Shown here: positions 52,067 through 62,277 of the stretch, in pieces
How the letters are laid out: each line of letters starts with the position of its first letter
Position numbering within the stretch: the first letter of the stretch is position 1
DNA from: Burkholderiaceae bacterium
GTDB lineage: Bacteria; Pseudomonadota; Gammaproteobacteria; Burkholderiales; Burkholderiaceae
Length of the DNA stretch: 64,000 bases
Direction: 5' to 3'
Assembly (NCBI GenBank): GCA_021166835.1
Contig: JAJPEN010000020.1
Location: 1 to 64,000, forward strand
Program-made: the position numbers and the translations under genes
The notes under the pieces: model-generated
What the model saw: the letters and a program-made list of their open reading frames with translations, nothing else
The model's database searches: none
Told to the model about the DNA's origin: nothing

Positions 52067-52636
52067 TCAGGCGTGCCCGGCCGACATCGACAGGAAGGCG
52101 GGATCGATTCCGAGCAGGCGGTAGGCGCCGGGCAGCCGCTCCTCGATCGGCGTGTCGAAGATCAGCTCGCTGGTGGCGGGAACGCTGAGCCAGGAGTTGC
52201 GGCCGATCTCTTCCTCGAGCTGCCCCGGGCCCCAGCCGGCATAGCCGAGCGTGACGATCATCCGCTGCGGACCCGTGCCTTCGGCCACCGCTTCGAGGAC
52301 ATCCTTGGACGACGTGAGGCCCAGCCCGTCGCCCACGGTGACCGTGGAGTTCCACTCGCCGACCGGCTCGTGCAGCACGAAGCCCCGGTCCATCTGCACC
52401 GGGCCGCCGAAGAGCACCGGCGCGGAGGCGAGCGGCGCGATCTCGAGCTTCAGGTCGATGCGTTCGAACAGCGTGGCGAGGTCGATCTGCATCGGCCGGT
52501 TGATCACCAGGCCGAGCGCGCCCTTCGGGCTGTGCTCGGCGATGAAAACGACGGCACCGCCGAAGTTCGAGTCGCTCAGGCTGGGCATCGCGATCAGGAA
52601 CTGGTTGGTGAAATCGGCGCTTGCGCTCGAAGCCAT
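52067..52636 (-). CDS. YqgE/AlgH-family protein
   Basis: 189 residues from ATG 52636 (MASSASADF). FTNQFLIAMPSLSDSNFGGAVVFIAEH, GALGLVINRP, VLFGGPVQMDRGFVLHEP and LGYAGWGPGQLEEEI are the complete family signature. Biochemical function is not established. It is one base upstream of ruvX, as in most betaproteobacteria. Confidence 0.93.
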   Translation of the reverse strand: MASSASADFTNQFLIAMPSLSDSNFGGAVVFIAEHSPKGALGLVINRPMQIDLATLFERIDLKLEIAPLASAPVLFGGPVQMDRGFVLHEPVGEWNSTVTVGDGLGLTSSKDVLEAVAEGTGPQRMIVTLGYAGWGPGQLEEEIGRNSWLSVPATSELIFDTPIEERLPGAYRLLGIDPAFLSMSAGHA

Positions 52637-52691
52637 GACCCGATTGTAAAGAGGTGCCCCGAACGGCACAACGGAGGAGAGGTTCAGCCTC

Positions 52692-55600
52692 CTAGGACGC
52701 CTGCGCGCGCGCCTTGCGCTCGCGTACGAAATCGGCCACGTGCCCGAGCAATTCGTCGTCCCGATACGGCTTGCCGAGGTAGACGTTCACGCCCAGCGAC
52801 ATCGCGTGATTGCGATGCTTGTCGGCCATGCGCGACGTGATCATGACGATCGGGATGTCGTGCAGCCGCTCGTCGGCGCGAACGTTGCGCGTGAGATCGA
52901 AGCCGTCCATGCGCGGCATCTCGATGTCGACGAGCATCACGTCGGGCTGTCGATCCTGCAGCTGCCGCATCGCATCGACGCCGTCCTTCGCCAGCATCAC
53001 CTCGTAGCCCTCCCGCACGAGCAGGCGCTGCGTGACCTTGCGTACGGTCAGCGAGTCGTCGACCACCATCACCGTGGGCGGCGCCTCGGCGAGCGCGCGC
53101 CGACCACTGCCGGCCGGGCGCTCGACCCACAGGTCGCCCAGCACCTGTTGCGCCAGGCGTGCGGCGTTCAGGATCAGGACGACCTCGCCGTCGCCCAGCA
53201 CCGTGGCACCGCCGACGCCAGGCACGCGGGCGACCTGCGAGCCGACGTTCTTGACGACGACTTCCTGGTTGCGGCTCACCGCGTCTACGTGCATCGCCAG
53301 TCGCAGCGAACCGGAGCGCACGACGACGACCGGCGACAGGTGCTGCGCCAGCGGACGCCGGTCGTCCAGGCCGACAAGTGCGCCGAGGTAGTGAACCGGA
53401 ACCCGCGCGCCCTGCCATTCGATCGAACCGTCGTCGTACGCGGCGGCCAGCGCCTGCGGCTTGAGCTGCAGCACCTGCTCGACGCTCGACGACGGAATCG
53501 CGTAGCGCGTCGCGCCGACCGTGACGACGACCACCTGCGCGATCGCCAGCGTGAGCGGAAGATGCACGGTGAAGCGCGTGCCCCGGCCGGCCTGCGAATC
53601 GATGTCGATGCGTCCGCCGAGGCTCTGTACTTCGGAGAGAACGACGTCGGCGCCCACGCCTCGGCCGGCGAGTTCGGTGACCTCGCTTGCCGTCGAGAAG
53701 CCCGGCGCGAAGATCATCTCGCTCAGCTCGCGCTCGGAAGGCTGCGCGTCGGGCTCGACGAGTCCGATCTCCCGTGCACGCGCGAGGATCTTCGCGTAAT
53801 CGAGCCCCCGGCCGTCGTCCGCGAAGAGCAGCACGACCTCGTTGCCCTCCTGGCGCACTTCGACCCGGATCTCGCCGGTCTCCGCCTTGCCGCCGGCGAG
53901 CCGCTCGTCCGACGCTTCGACGCCGTGCGCCACCGCGTTGCGCAGCAGGTGCTCGATCGGCGCCACCATCCGTTCGAGCACGCCGCGATCGATCTCGACC
54001 GATGCGCCGCGCACGTCCAGCGATACCCGCTTGCCGGCGTCCTTCGCCGCCTGGCGCACCACCCGGTACAGCCGATCGGAGATCGTGCCGAACTGCACCA
54101 TGCGCATGCGCATCAGGTTCTGCTGCAGGTCGCGCAGCACCTGCGCATGACGCAGCATGTCCTGCGAGGCGCCGTCGAGGCTGCGCATCGCGTTCGTCTG
54201 CACGGTGGCGACGTCGTTCACCGACTCCGCCAGCATGCGCGTAAGTTCCTGGAAGCGCGTATAGCGGTCGAACTCCAGCGGGTCGAAATCTCCCTTCGTT
54301 TCCTTCTGCTGCGCGATGCGCGTCTGGATCTGCGATTCGGCCTGGATCTCCACTTCGCGCAGTTGCGCGTGCAGTCGCGCGACGTTCTCCGTGAGGTCCT
54401 GCAGCGCCTGGCGCATCGCGCCCAGTTCGTTCTCGATGCGCGCGCGCGCGATCGACACCTCGCCGGATTCGTTGACCGCGCGCTCGAGCAGATCGGCACG
54501 CACGCGCACCAGCGAAGAACCCGCTGGCGCGGCAGGGATCCGGGGAGCGCTGCGGCGTTCGATGACCGCCGGCGGTGCAGGCCGTACGGTCTCCTCCGGC
54601 GGCGTCGCATCGGGTTGCGGCGCATCGGCGTCGCTCGCGGCGACGGCCGGCTCCGCGGGCGACACCTCGACGAGGGCAGCCTGCGGTGCGCGATCTCGAA
54701 TCGCCTCGAACAGCGCGACCACCGCGTCGTGGTCGGCCACCAGTTCGTCGATCAGCGCATGCGGCACGACGGTGAGCACGCTCGCCGCCTCGATGCGCGT
54801 CTCCATCTCGTGCACGCGCTGCCCGAGCGTCATCGCGCCGGCCATCCGCGCGCTGCCCTTGACCGTGTGCAGGTCGCGCATCAGCTGCTGCGGCAGCGAG
54901 CGATCATCGGGAGTCGCCTGCCAGCTGCGCAGATTCTCCCCGATGCGCGGCAGCTGGTCGCTCGCTTCCTCGAGGAAGATCGGCAGCAGATCGGCGTCGA
55001 GTTCCTCGTTCGACTCGCCGGCGGCGGCAACCAGCTGCACGCGCGCTGCTCGCGGATCCCAGCGCGCGGCAAGGGCATGCGCGAGCGCGAAAGCATCGGG
55101 CTCCGGCCGCGGCTCGTGTCCGGCCGCGAACTGGTGGAGCATCGCGCGCACCCGCTCGAGCGCCTGCGCGTAGTCGTCCAGATCCGCCGGCGCGAGGGCG
55201 CGCGCCTGCGAGCGCTGGCGCAACAGGAAGGTCTCGAGCTGCTCGGCGATCGTGTGCACCTCGTCGAGCTGCACGAGCGCCGCGCTGCCCTTGAGCGAAT
55301 GCATCGCCCGCTGGGCCGCTTCGGTCGCGCTGCGTTCGGGCTGCAGCGCCCAGTCGTCCGCGTCGGCGCTCAGCGCAGCGACGATGTCATCGGCTTCGGA
55401 AAGGAAGATCTCGTACAGCGAGCGGCTGATCGATCGATCGCCGATGTGGACCTCGTCGGCGACGGCTTCGATTTCTTTGATCGGCTCCGGCGCCGCTTCG
55501 ACCGCCTCGTTCGACGCTTCGACCGCCCGGTGTTCCTCGACCGCCTCGATCGCCGGTGCCGCTTCCTCCTCTCGCCCTTCGCGCAGCGCCGTCGCCGCAG

Positions 55601-58031
55601 CGACGACCGGCGCCGGATCGATCGCAACCGTCGCGTCGACCTGCAGCGTATCGACCCAGCCCATGAAACGCGCGTGCGCCATATCGATCAACGCGAGCAG
55701 CGCATCGCTGGCCGGTCGTTCCTCGGCGAGCCACAGATTCAGCACCTGCTCCATCGCCCAGGCGGCCTCGCCGAAGACGGCGAGACCGACCATGCGGCTC
55801 GAGCCCTTCAGCGTATGGAAGCCGCGTCGCATCGTCGTCAGCAGCGCCACGTCCTGCGGCGCAGCGCGCGAGCCTGTCGAAGCTTCGGCGATCGCCGCGA
55901 GCACTTCCTGCGCTTCGCCCAGGAAGATTTCGAGCAGTTCGCGATCGACGTCGTCGTCGGATTGCGGTGGCTCCGGAGTCGGGGTCACAGCGGCGGCGGG
56001 CGTCGGTTCACCGGCGAGCTTCGCGACCGCGGCTCGCAGTTCGGAGACGTCATCGGCAGCAGAGGCATCAAAACAGGCGATCGCCTCGCTCGCATGCGCC
56101 TTCAGCACCGCGTCGTCGGCAAAATGCGCGTCGTCGCGCACCTTGGCGAGCGTGCGGCGCAGGGCATCGCGAAGACCGGTATCGGCCGGACGTTCGGCGA
56201 GCGTCGCCACCAACTCCAATGCCTGCCGCGTATGCTGCGCGAGCAGCGATTCGGCTGTGGCATCGAGCTGCACGATCGCCGTGCGCGGATCGGCCCGTGC
56301 CTCGTCGAGCACCGCATCGAAGCGCCCGCTCTCGGCGTCGAACGCGAAGCGCGCGCCGCTGTGGTTCGCCTGCTGCAGGCGCTCCACGAAAAAGCCGAGT
56401 GCGCCGATGCTGTCGGCGACGTTGCGGCAGGTCTCGGTAGCGGGAGCATCGTGCGCGTGCGCGAACTCGTCCACCCGCCCGGCCGAAGCCTTCGCCGCGG
56501 ACGCCGCGTCTTCGTGCCCGAGCACGCCGAGCGCGCCCGCCACCTGGCGCAGCCGCTGCGCGGTGCCCGCGAGGTCGGCGCGCTGCGAGGCATCGCGAAA
56601 GAACGCATCGAGCGTCTGCTCGACCGAGCGCAGGTTGTCCTGCACCTCGGCGATGAACGTCGACATCGTGAGCCGTTCCTGCGCGGCGCGACTGATGTCG
56701 CCGAGCCATTGCGGCATCTCGTCGGCGGGCGGCCGCCCCGCGCAGCACTGCAGCACGCGCTCGGCCATCTCGCCGGCGCGCGCATCGTGGTCGTCGCGCC
56801 CCTTGAGCCCGCGCTCGAAGATCTGCTCGGCGAAGAGCAGCGCCGATGCGACCTCGATCGCGAGCGCCTCCGACGGCATCGGACTGCCGAGCGCGAGCAC
56901 TCGACTCGCCTCGCCGAAGGCATCGGCGAGTGCCTGCACGCCGGGGAACGGCAGCTTCGCCGTCGCCGAGCGCAAGGCGGCGATCGCCTGCGCGAACGAC
57001 GCCAGCTCGCCCGCATTGCCCGCGCACAGCTTCTCCCAGGCGAGCTTCGCGCGTGCGATCGCTTCCTTCGCCGCCTGCACCGCCTTCGCGTCGATGCGGC
57101 CGAAACGCGGCGTCGCGAAATCGCAGGGCACGCTGCCGGCCAGGCCGAAGGCGCGCCGCACCTCGGCCACGAGCGGCGAGCCCGCGCTGCGCGCCTCGTC
57201 GGCGCCGGCCAGCGCGAACAGCGTGTCCTTCAGCAAACGATCGGCAACCAGCGCGCCGTCGGCCATCGAGCGGCGCAACTGCAGGTTCAGCCGCGCGAGC
57301 AGCCGCTTGCCGTAGACGTCGAGCGAGAGCGCACCGTCGCGCAACGCCTCGAAATACGCGAGCGCGACCTTCCAGAAAGTGGGATGAGCCGCGCCGATCT
57401 GCGAGCCGCCGATCGTCGCCACCGACGCGTGCAACGCCGCGAGTCCCGCGCTGTCGAGCGGGTCGCGCAGCACCGACAGCAGGCCGCGCTCGAATGCGAC
57501 GCGCGCCGCGTTCAGCTCGGCGGTGCCGAGCGTTCGCGCCGCATCGTGGGCAACCACCAGCTGCGCGCGCACCGGAACGACGAAGAGGTCTGCCGGATGG
57601 ATGCGCTCGGCCTCGCGCAAACGCAGCAGCGATTCGTAGTACGGAAACAGGTAGAGCGGCTGTTGCGGCTCGCCGAGCACCAGCTCGTCGAGGTACTCGA
57701 GGATCGCCGCGAAGCTTCGCGCGAGTGCGTCGAGCATCGCGTCGTCGAGCGCGAGTTGCCCGCGGGCAACGCGATCGAGCACCGTTTCGGCTTCGCCGGT
57801 GACGGTGGTGACGCCGGCGAGGTCGACGATCGACAGCGCACCGTGCGCCTGGTGCAGCGCCGAGCGCGCAGCCGCAAGCTTCGGGCTTCCGGCGGCGCCT
57901 TCCCCTTCCTGCCGGCAGGCGCGCAGCTCGCGCTCGCAGGCGGCGAGCGATTCGCGAATCTCGCCGATGCACCAGGACAGCGCCGAGAGATCGGCGGCTT
58001 CCAGGCTTTCGTTGCGGTGGGCGTCGGTCAT
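52692..58031 (-). CDS. pilL: Hybrid chemotaxis histidine kinase PilL/ChpA
   Basis: 1779 residues. Three canonical HPt motifs are seen: FHTLKGSSRMVG near residue 737, MHSLKGSAALV near 910 and LHTVKGSARMAG near 1052; the first 700 residues look like degenerate HPt-like helical repeats. Then come the CheA dimerisation helices (about 1180-1250), the ATPase N-box LLRNAVAHG near 1362, a CheW-like domain (about 1500-1620) and a C-terminal receiver VMVVDDSLTVRK with phospho-acceptor DIEMPRMDG near 1700. It receives signals from PilJ and phosphorylates PilG/PilH to control type IV pilus twitching. Alternative name ChpA. Seventeen bases separate it from pilJ. Confidence 0.95.
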   Translation of the reverse strand: MTDAHRNESLEAADLSALSWCIGEIRESLAACERELRACRQEGEGAAGSPKLAAARSALHQAHGALSIVDLAGVTTVTGEAETVLDRVARGQLALDDAMLDALARSFAAILEYLDELVLGEPQQPLYLFPYYESLLRLREAERIHPADLFVVPVRAQLVVAHDAARTLGTAELNAARVAFERGLLSVLRDPLDSAGLAALHASVATIGGSQIGAAHPTFWKVALAYFEALRDGALSLDVYGKRLLARLNLQLRRSMADGALVADRLLKDTLFALAGADEARSAGSPLVAEVRRAFGLAGSVPCDFATPRFGRIDAKAVQAAKEAIARAKLAWEKLCAGNAGELASFAQAIAALRSATAKLPFPGVQALADAFGEASRVLALGSPMPSEALAIEVASALLFAEQIFERGLKGRDDHDARAGEMAERVLQCCAGRPPADEMPQWLGDISRAAQERLTMSTFIAEVQDNLRSVEQTLDAFFRDASQRADLAGTAQRLRQVAGALGVLGHEDAASAAKASAGRVDEFAHAHDAPATETCRNVADSIGALGFFVERLQQANHSGARFAFDAESGRFDAVLDEARADPRTAIVQLDATAESLLAQHTRQALELVATLAERPADTGLRDALRRTLAKVRDDAHFADDAVLKAHASEAIACFDASAADDVSELRAAVAKLAGEPTPAAAVTPTPEPPQSDDDVDRELLEIFLGEAQEVLAAIAEASTGSRAAPQDVALLTTMRRGFHTLKGSSRMVGLAVFGEAAWAMEQVLNLWLAEERPASDALLALIDMAHARFMGWVDTLQVDATVAIDPAPVVAAATALREGREEEAAPAIEAVEEHRAVEASNEAVEAAPEPIKEIEAVADEVHIGDRSISRSLYEIFLSEADDIVAALSADADDWALQPERSATEAAQRAMHSLKGSAALVQLDEVHTIAEQLETFLLRQRSQARALAPADLDDYAQALERVRAMLHQFAAGHEPRPEPDAFALAHALAARWDPRAARVQLVAAAGESNEELDADLLPIFLEEASDQLPRIGENLRSWQATPDDRSLPQQLMRDLHTVKGSARMAGAMTLGQRVHEMETRIEAASVLTVVPHALIDELVADHDAVVALFEAIRDRAPQAALVEVSPAEPAVAASDADAPQPDATPPEETVRPAPPAVIERRSAPRIPAAPAGSSLVRVRADLLERAVNESGEVSIARARIENELGAMRQALQDLTENVARLHAQLREVEIQAESQIQTRIAQQKETKGDFDPLEFDRYTRFQELTRMLAESVNDVATVQTNAMRSLDGASQDMLRHAQVLRDLQQNLMRMRMVQFGTISDRLYRVVRQAAKDAGKRVSLDVRGASVEIDRGVLERMVAPIEHLLRNAVAHGVEASDERLAGGKAETGEIRVEVRQEGNEVVLLFADDGRGLDYAKILARAREIGLVEPDAQPSERELSEMIFAPGFSTASEVTELAGRGVGADVVLSEVQSLGGRIDIDSQAGRGTRFTVHLPLTLAIAQVVVVTVGATRYAIPSSSVEQVLQLKPQALAAAYDDGSIEWQGARVPVHYLGALVGLDDRRPLAQHLSPVVVVRSGSLRLAMHVDAVSRNQEVVVKNVGSQVARVPGVGGATVLGDGEVVLILNAARLAQQVLGDLWVERPAGSGRRALAEAPPTVMVVDDSLTVRKVTQRLLVREGYEVMLAKDGVDAMRQLQDRQPDVMLVDIEMPRMDGFDLTRNVRADERLHDIPIVMITSRMADKHRNHAMSLGVNVYLGKPYRDDELLGHVADFVRERKARAQAS

Positions 58032-58047
58032 CGGCGGTACTTCCGGG

Positions 58048-60363
58048 TCACGCTACCTTGAATCGCGCCACCGAGCTCTTCAGCTCGAGCGCGAGCTCGG
58101 AGAGTTGGCGAATCGAGCCCGCAGTGTGCAGCGTTCCCTCGCTGGTCTGCTCGGTGACGAGCAGGATGCGCTGGATCGACTGCGCGACGTTGCCGGCCGA
58201 CGACGCCTGGCGCGAAGTGCTCGCCGAGAAATCCTCGATCAGTTCGGCCAACAGGGTCGACACGCGGCCGATCTCGCCGAGCGCACGCCCCGCCTCGTCG
58301 GACAGCCGCGCGCCTTCCACCACGCCCTGCGTGCTGCGCTCCATCGCGGCGACGGCGTCCTGCGTGTCGGTCTGGATCGCGCGGATCAGCGCCGAGATCT
58401 GGCGCGTCGCCTCGGCCGACCGCTCGGCCAGTCGCTGCACCTCCTCGGCAACCACGGTGAAGCCGCGCCCCGCTTCGCCGGCCGACGCCGCCTGGATCGC
58501 CGCGTTCAGCGCGAGCACGTTCGTCTGCTCGGTGATGTCCGAGATCAGCTCGACGATCTCGCCGATCTCCTGCGACGACTCGCCCAGCCGCTTGATGCGC
58601 TTGGCCGTTTCCTGGATCTGATCGCGAATGCCGTTCATGCCGGCGATCGCGTTGTCCACCGCGCGCGAGCCCTCCTCCGAGGCGCCCAGCGACTGGCGCG
58701 CCACCTGCACCGACTCCGCAGCGCGCGTGGACACCTCGTTGATCTGGCGCGCCATGCGCAGCACCGCCTCGCCGGTGTCGCGAATCTCGCGCGACTGCTG
58801 CTCGCTCGCCGCCTGCAAGCTCGTCGCCGTCACCTGCGCGCGCGTCGAGGCTTCGGTGACCTGGTCGGCCGTGCGGTTGATCCGGCCGACGATGCTGCGC
58901 AACTCCTCGATCGTGTAGTTCACCGAGTCGGCAATGGCGCCGGTGATGTCCTCCGACACCGTCGCCTGCACAGTGAGGTCGCCGTCGGCCACCTCCTGCA
59001 ACTCGTTCATCAGGCGCAGGATCGCCGCCTGGTTCTGGTCGTTCGCCGATTTGGCCTGCTGCTCCTGGCGCCGCGCCGCCGCTTCGTGCCGCTCGGCCTC
59101 GGCAGCGCGCTGCTCGCTTTCGGAGAGGAACGCGCGGAACAGACCGTAGAGCGCCAGCAGCGCGATGATGCCGAAGCCCACCGCGCCGACCACGTACCAG
59201 AAGCGCCACGCGTCGCGCGCCTGCAGCTTCGAGCGGATCGCCTCGAGCAGCACCTGCACGATTTCGCTGTCTTCGAACACCTGGCGTTCGGCCTGGCGCG
59301 CCTGCTGCAACCGGGGCAGGCTGGCGAGAATGCCCGATACCTGCGGAGCCACGCCGGCCACTGCCTGCTTCAGCGAGGTCAGCGCGCGACGCGCTTCCGC
59401 ATCGGCCACCGCCGCGATTCGTACGCGCTCGTTGCCGTCGAGCAGCGCGTCGGTGAGCTCGCCCAGATCGATCACCGTCTGGCGCAGGCGCATCTCGATC
59501 GAGCGGTCGGGCGCGCCGGCGAGGATCAGCTCGTTGACGTCCTTGGCGATCGCCTGCGTGAGCGACACCAGCTCGCCCGCGGCAGCCACTTCACGGGCCG
59601 ATGCTCCTGCGCGCAGCCGGCTCGCCAGAATCGCCTGCGCATCGCGCAGCATCTGCGGCTCGAAGCGCATGACGTCGCGGCGCATGCCGCTGAGCGACTG
59701 CAGCAGCAGGTCCTGGTTCAGGATCACCGTCACTGCGTGATCCGATTTCGACCAGACCAGCGACAGCGTCCGAAGGTCGGGCTCCACTCTCGACGGCACC
59801 GCCCGTCCGTCGTCGTCGCCGCGTGCGAGCGCGGACAGCGCGCGGTTCATCGCGCGGCGACTGTCGCTCAGCTGCCCGAACGCGATCGGATCGCCCGCGA
59901 TCGCCTGCGAAGCCGCCTTCGCCGCCCGTTGCGACTGCATCAGCGCATCGCCCAGCTGGCGGAACCAGTGCGAGGCGTCGGTGGCCTGGCGCGCGTCGAG
60001 CTGCAGAAGGAAGAACGCGACGAGCAGCGAGAGCAGCAGCGTCGGAAGCCAGACCTGCATCTGCCGCCGGAAAGGCAGCGCACCGACGACCGGGATGCGA
60101 AAGCGCTCGCGCGGCACGGCTCCGGCAGCGGATGCCGGGTTCGTCGCGATCTCTTCCTCGTACGCCTGCACTCGCGGAGCGGGCGGACGCTCGAGGATCT
60201 GCGTGACCGCGTGCCCGGCGGGCGCCGTGCGCGCAACCGGCGCCGGCGGCGCGGACGGCGACTCGGACAGGAGATCTTCGATGATCGCCGTGTCCGGCCC
60301 CCCGGCGCCCTCGGCTCGGGGTTGCCGCTGCAGGAAAGCCGGAAACTTCGTGGCGATGCTCAT
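58048..60363 (-). CDS. pilJ: Twitching-motility methyl-accepting chemoreceptor PilJ
   Basis: 771 residues. A Pro-rich cytoplasmic N-terminus of about 100 residues precedes TM1 ([17 protein letters not shown], 104-121); a helical periplasmic region follows, then TM2 near residues 385-410 ([18 protein letters not shown]), a HAMP-like stretch, and the MCP signalling hairpin [20 protein letters not shown]. It detects surface contact or pilus signals and activates the PilL kinase through PilI. Membrane protein, usually polar. Confidence 0.95.
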   Translation of the reverse strand: MSIATKFPAFLQRQPRAEGAGGPDTAIIEDLLSESPSAPPAPVARTAPAGHAVTQILERPPAPRVQAYEEEIATNPASAAGAVPRERFRIPVVGALPFRRQMQVWLPTLLLSLLVAFFLLQLDARQATDASHWFRQLGDALMQSQRAAKAASQAIAGDPIAFGQLSDSRRAMNRALSALARGDDDGRAVPSRVEPDLRTLSLVWSKSDHAVTVILNQDLLLQSLSGMRRDVMRFEPQMLRDAQAILASRLRAGASAREVAAAGELVSLTQAIAKDVNELILAGAPDRSIEMRLRQTVIDLGELTDALLDGNERVRIAAVADAEARRALTSLKQAVAGVAPQVSGILASLPRLQQARQAERQVFEDSEIVQVLLEAIRSKLQARDAWRFWYVVGAVGFGIIALLALYGLFRAFLSESEQRAAEAERHEAAARRQEQQAKSANDQNQAAILRLMNELQEVADGDLTVQATVSEDITGAIADSVNYTIEELRSIVGRINRTADQVTEASTRAQVTATSLQAASEQQSREIRDTGEAVLRMARQINEVSTRAAESVQVARQSLGASEEGSRAVDNAIAGMNGIRDQIQETAKRIKRLGESSQEIGEIVELISDITEQTNVLALNAAIQAASAGEAGRGFTVVAEEVQRLAERSAEATRQISALIRAIQTDTQDAVAAMERSTQGVVEGARLSDEAGRALGEIGRVSTLLAELIEDFSASTSRQASSAGNVAQSIQRILLVTEQTSEGTLHTAGSIRQLSELALELKSSVARFKVA

Positions 60364-60385
60364 CGTCCTGTCTCCACGGATCGGT

Positions 60386-60907
60386 TCATCGATTCACGGC
60401 GAGGAATCGCTCGTCGCCGGCAAGCTCCTCGAGCCGCAGTTCGGTCCATCGGCGGCCTTCGGCATCGCGCCAGTGCCGGCCCAACCAGGCCGGCTCGGGC
60501 GTCGCGCTCTCGTCTTCCATCTCGGCCAGGCTCGCGTCGTTCTGCAGCCCGAGCATGCGATCGACGACGATCGCCGCCTGCAGACCCAGGCGCGGCGCGA
60601 AGGCGAGCAGCCGGGCCGATTTCGTCATCGAGATCGCGTCGCGCCCTTCGAAGCGCGCGAGATCGGACACGCCGTAGAGCGAACCGCGCAGATTCACCAG
60701 CCCGCGGAACCATTCGTGCGTGAGCGGCACCGGCGTGATCTCGCCGGGCAACGCGACGATCTCACCGACTTCCGACAGGCCGACCAGCAGGTTGCGATCG
60801 CCCACCTGCACGCCGAGGCGCGCCGACTGCGGCGGCGCCGACGCGGCCTGACGCAGCCGCTCGGACAGCCGCATCTGGAACTCGCGCAGGTTCTTGCCGC
60901 TGCCCAT
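60386..60907 (-). CDS. pilI: CheW-like adaptor PilI
   Basis: 173 residues from ATG 60907, two bases downstream of the pilH stop. The CheW domain is visible: [57 protein letters not shown]. It couples PilJ to PilL. An in-frame extension upstream is antisense-like and not conserved. Confidence 0.93.
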   Translation of the reverse strand: MGSGKNLREFQMRLSERLRQAASAPPQSARLGVQVGDRNLLVGLSEVGEIVALPGEITPVPLTHEWFRGLVNLRGSLYGVSDLARFEGRDAISMTKSARLLAFAPRLGLQAAIVVDRMLGLQNDASLAEMEDESATPEPAWLGRHWRDAEGRRWTELRLEELAGDERFLAVNR

Positions 60908-60909
60908 GG

Positions 60910-61278
60910 TCAGTGCGCCAGGTCGGCCACCCGGGCAAGCAGCTCCTCGGGCTTCACCGGTTTCACCAGATATTCGCGTGCGCCCTGGCGCAGGCCCCAG
61001 ATCCGATCGGTCTCGTTGCCCTTGCTCGTGCACAGGATGATCGGGATCGACTGCGTCTCGGGATCGCGCGACAGCGCGCGCGTCACCTGGAAGCCGTTCT
61101 GGCCCGGCATGACGACGTCGAGCACCACCAGCGACGGGCGCTCGATCTTCACCTTCGCCATCGCTTCCTGGCCGTTTTCGGCGGTGATCACCTTGTAGCC
61201 CTTCTTCGAAAGAAGATCGGCGAGGAAATGGCGCTCGGTCGGCGAATCGTCGACGACGAGGATCTTGTATGCGGGCAT
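60910..61278 (-). CDS. pilH: Response regulator PilH
   Basis: 122-residue stand-alone receiver domain. ILVVDDSPTERHFLADLL with the acidic pair, VVLDVVMPGQNG with the phospho-acceptor Asp, and LVKPVKPEELL with the Lys are in place. PilH modulates the PilL phosphorelay and pilus retraction. 36 bases separate it from pilG. Confidence 0.95.
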   Translation of the reverse strand: MPAYKILVVDDSPTERHFLADLLSKKGYKVITAENGQEAMAKVKIERPSLVVLDVVMPGQNGFQVTRALSRDPETQSIPIILCTSKGNETDRIWGLRQGAREYLVKPVKPEELLARVADLAH

Positions 61279-61314
61279 GGGAAATCTCGTGCGTGCTCGG
61301 AGGAAGGGAAACGT

Positions 61315-61746
61315 TCAGGAAGCGGCCGCGCTCACGCCGGCCAGCGCGAGCGTGTCGGCGCCGCGCGCGTGCTCGCTCGCCGCGCGCAGCAGCGCGTCCT
61401 TGGTGAAGGGCTTGGTGAGGTACTGGTCGGAGCCGACCATGCGGCCGCGCGCACGGTCGAACAGGCCGTCCTTGCTCGACAGCATCACCACCGGAGTCGT
61501 GCGGAAGCGCGGACTCTTCTTGATCAACGCGCAGGTCTGGTAGCCGTCGAGCCGCGGCATCAGGATGTCGCAGAACACGAGATCGGGATCGTGATCGGCG
61601 ATCTTCGCCAGCGCGTCGAACCCGTCCTCGGCGAGGATCACCTGGCAGCCCGCCTGCTTCAGGAAGATCTCGGCGCTGCGACGAATCGTGTTGCTGTCGT
61701 CGATCACCATGACCTTCACGCCGGCCAACGCCGCTGCGCCGCTCAT
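61315..61746 (-). CDS. pilG: Response regulator PilG
   Basis: 143 residues. VMVIDDSNTIRRSAEIFLKQ, VFCDILMPRLDGYQTCAL and YLTKPFTKDALLRA give a complete receiver domain, with a short Ala-rich tail. PilG is phosphorylated by PilL and promotes pilus extension. Its ATG (61744-61746) overlaps the stop of the rubredoxin-like frame (ATGA). Confidence 0.95.
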   Translation of the reverse strand: MSGAAALAGVKVMVIDDSNTIRRSAEIFLKQAGCQVILAEDGFDALAKIADHDPDLVFCDILMPRLDGYQTCALIKKSPRFRTTPVVMLSSKDGLFDRARGRMVGSDQYLTKPFTKDALLRAASEHARGADTLALAGVSAAAS

Positions 61747-61853
61747 CGTCGGATCTCCCCCATTTCGAAGTACTCCCTGCGCGCGCCGTACCCGCGTTGG
61801 CCGCAGATCGGGCAGATCCACGTGCGAAACGGGACGTCCGACACGTCGCTCAT
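61743..61853 (-). pseudogene. Half rubredoxin (C-terminal metal knuckle only)
   Basis: 36 residues from ATG 61853: VPFRTWICPICGQRG, then ARREYFEMGEI, matching the C-terminal CPxCG knuckle and the EDFEM end of rubredoxin. Normal rubredoxins have about 55 residues and an N-terminal CxxCG half; that half is absent and I found no trace of it in 61854-62055 on either strand. A gene of this type normally precedes pilG in betaproteobacteria, so this one looks truncated by the neighbouring TA insertion. It might still be translated to couple pilG. The 200-base gap up to 62056 holds no other gene I can support. Confidence 0.65.
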
Positions 61854-62055
61854 CACGATCCTCCCGGCTTTCTCGCGGCGCCGGCTCACGGGGCGACGCT
61901 CGTTGCCGGAGTGCCGACGATCGGCAGCGAGGCGATGGTAGCGGCGCCCGGGCGCGTCGCCGCCGCTGCGCCGACCAATGGCGAGGGGGTTGCGATGGAC
62001 GCGTTGCGCCAGTCCGGTTTGCATTACAATTTCGATGAACGTAAGGTGTGTCGAC

Positions 62056-62277
62056 ATGAGTGAATCGACGATCACGGCGAAAGGCCAGACGACGGTGCCC
62101 GCGGCCATCCGGGAACGGATCGGCGCGGTGCCCGGCACCCGGCTCGTGTGGCACGCGATGCCCGACGGCAGGATCGTCGTTCGGGCGAAGACCAAGGTCC
62201 TGCTCGAACTGGCGGGTTCGCTGCGGGCGCCACGCAACAAGCGAGTGCCGATCGACGCGATGAATGCGTGGCGTTGA
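62056..62277 (+). CDS. vapB: AbrB/MazE-type antitoxin
   Basis: 73 residues: STITAKGQTTVPAAIRERIGAVPGTRLVW, the AbrB swapped-hairpin domain, then RIVVRAKTKVLLELAGSL and a basic tail. ATG 62056; the stop overlaps the next start (TGATG at 62275-62279). It pairs with the PIN toxin that follows. Confidence 0.9.
   Translation: MSESTITAKGQTTVPAAIRERIGAVPGTRLVWHAMPDGRIVVRAKTKVLLELAGSLRAPRNKRVPIDAMNAWR

Noticed and set aside
52740..58061. A 1773-codon open frame on the plus strand opposite pilL
   Set aside because: It is a shadow caused by high GC and codon bias; its translation is rich in Arg/His/Leu with no recognisable domain, while the minus strand encodes a complete PilL/ChpA.
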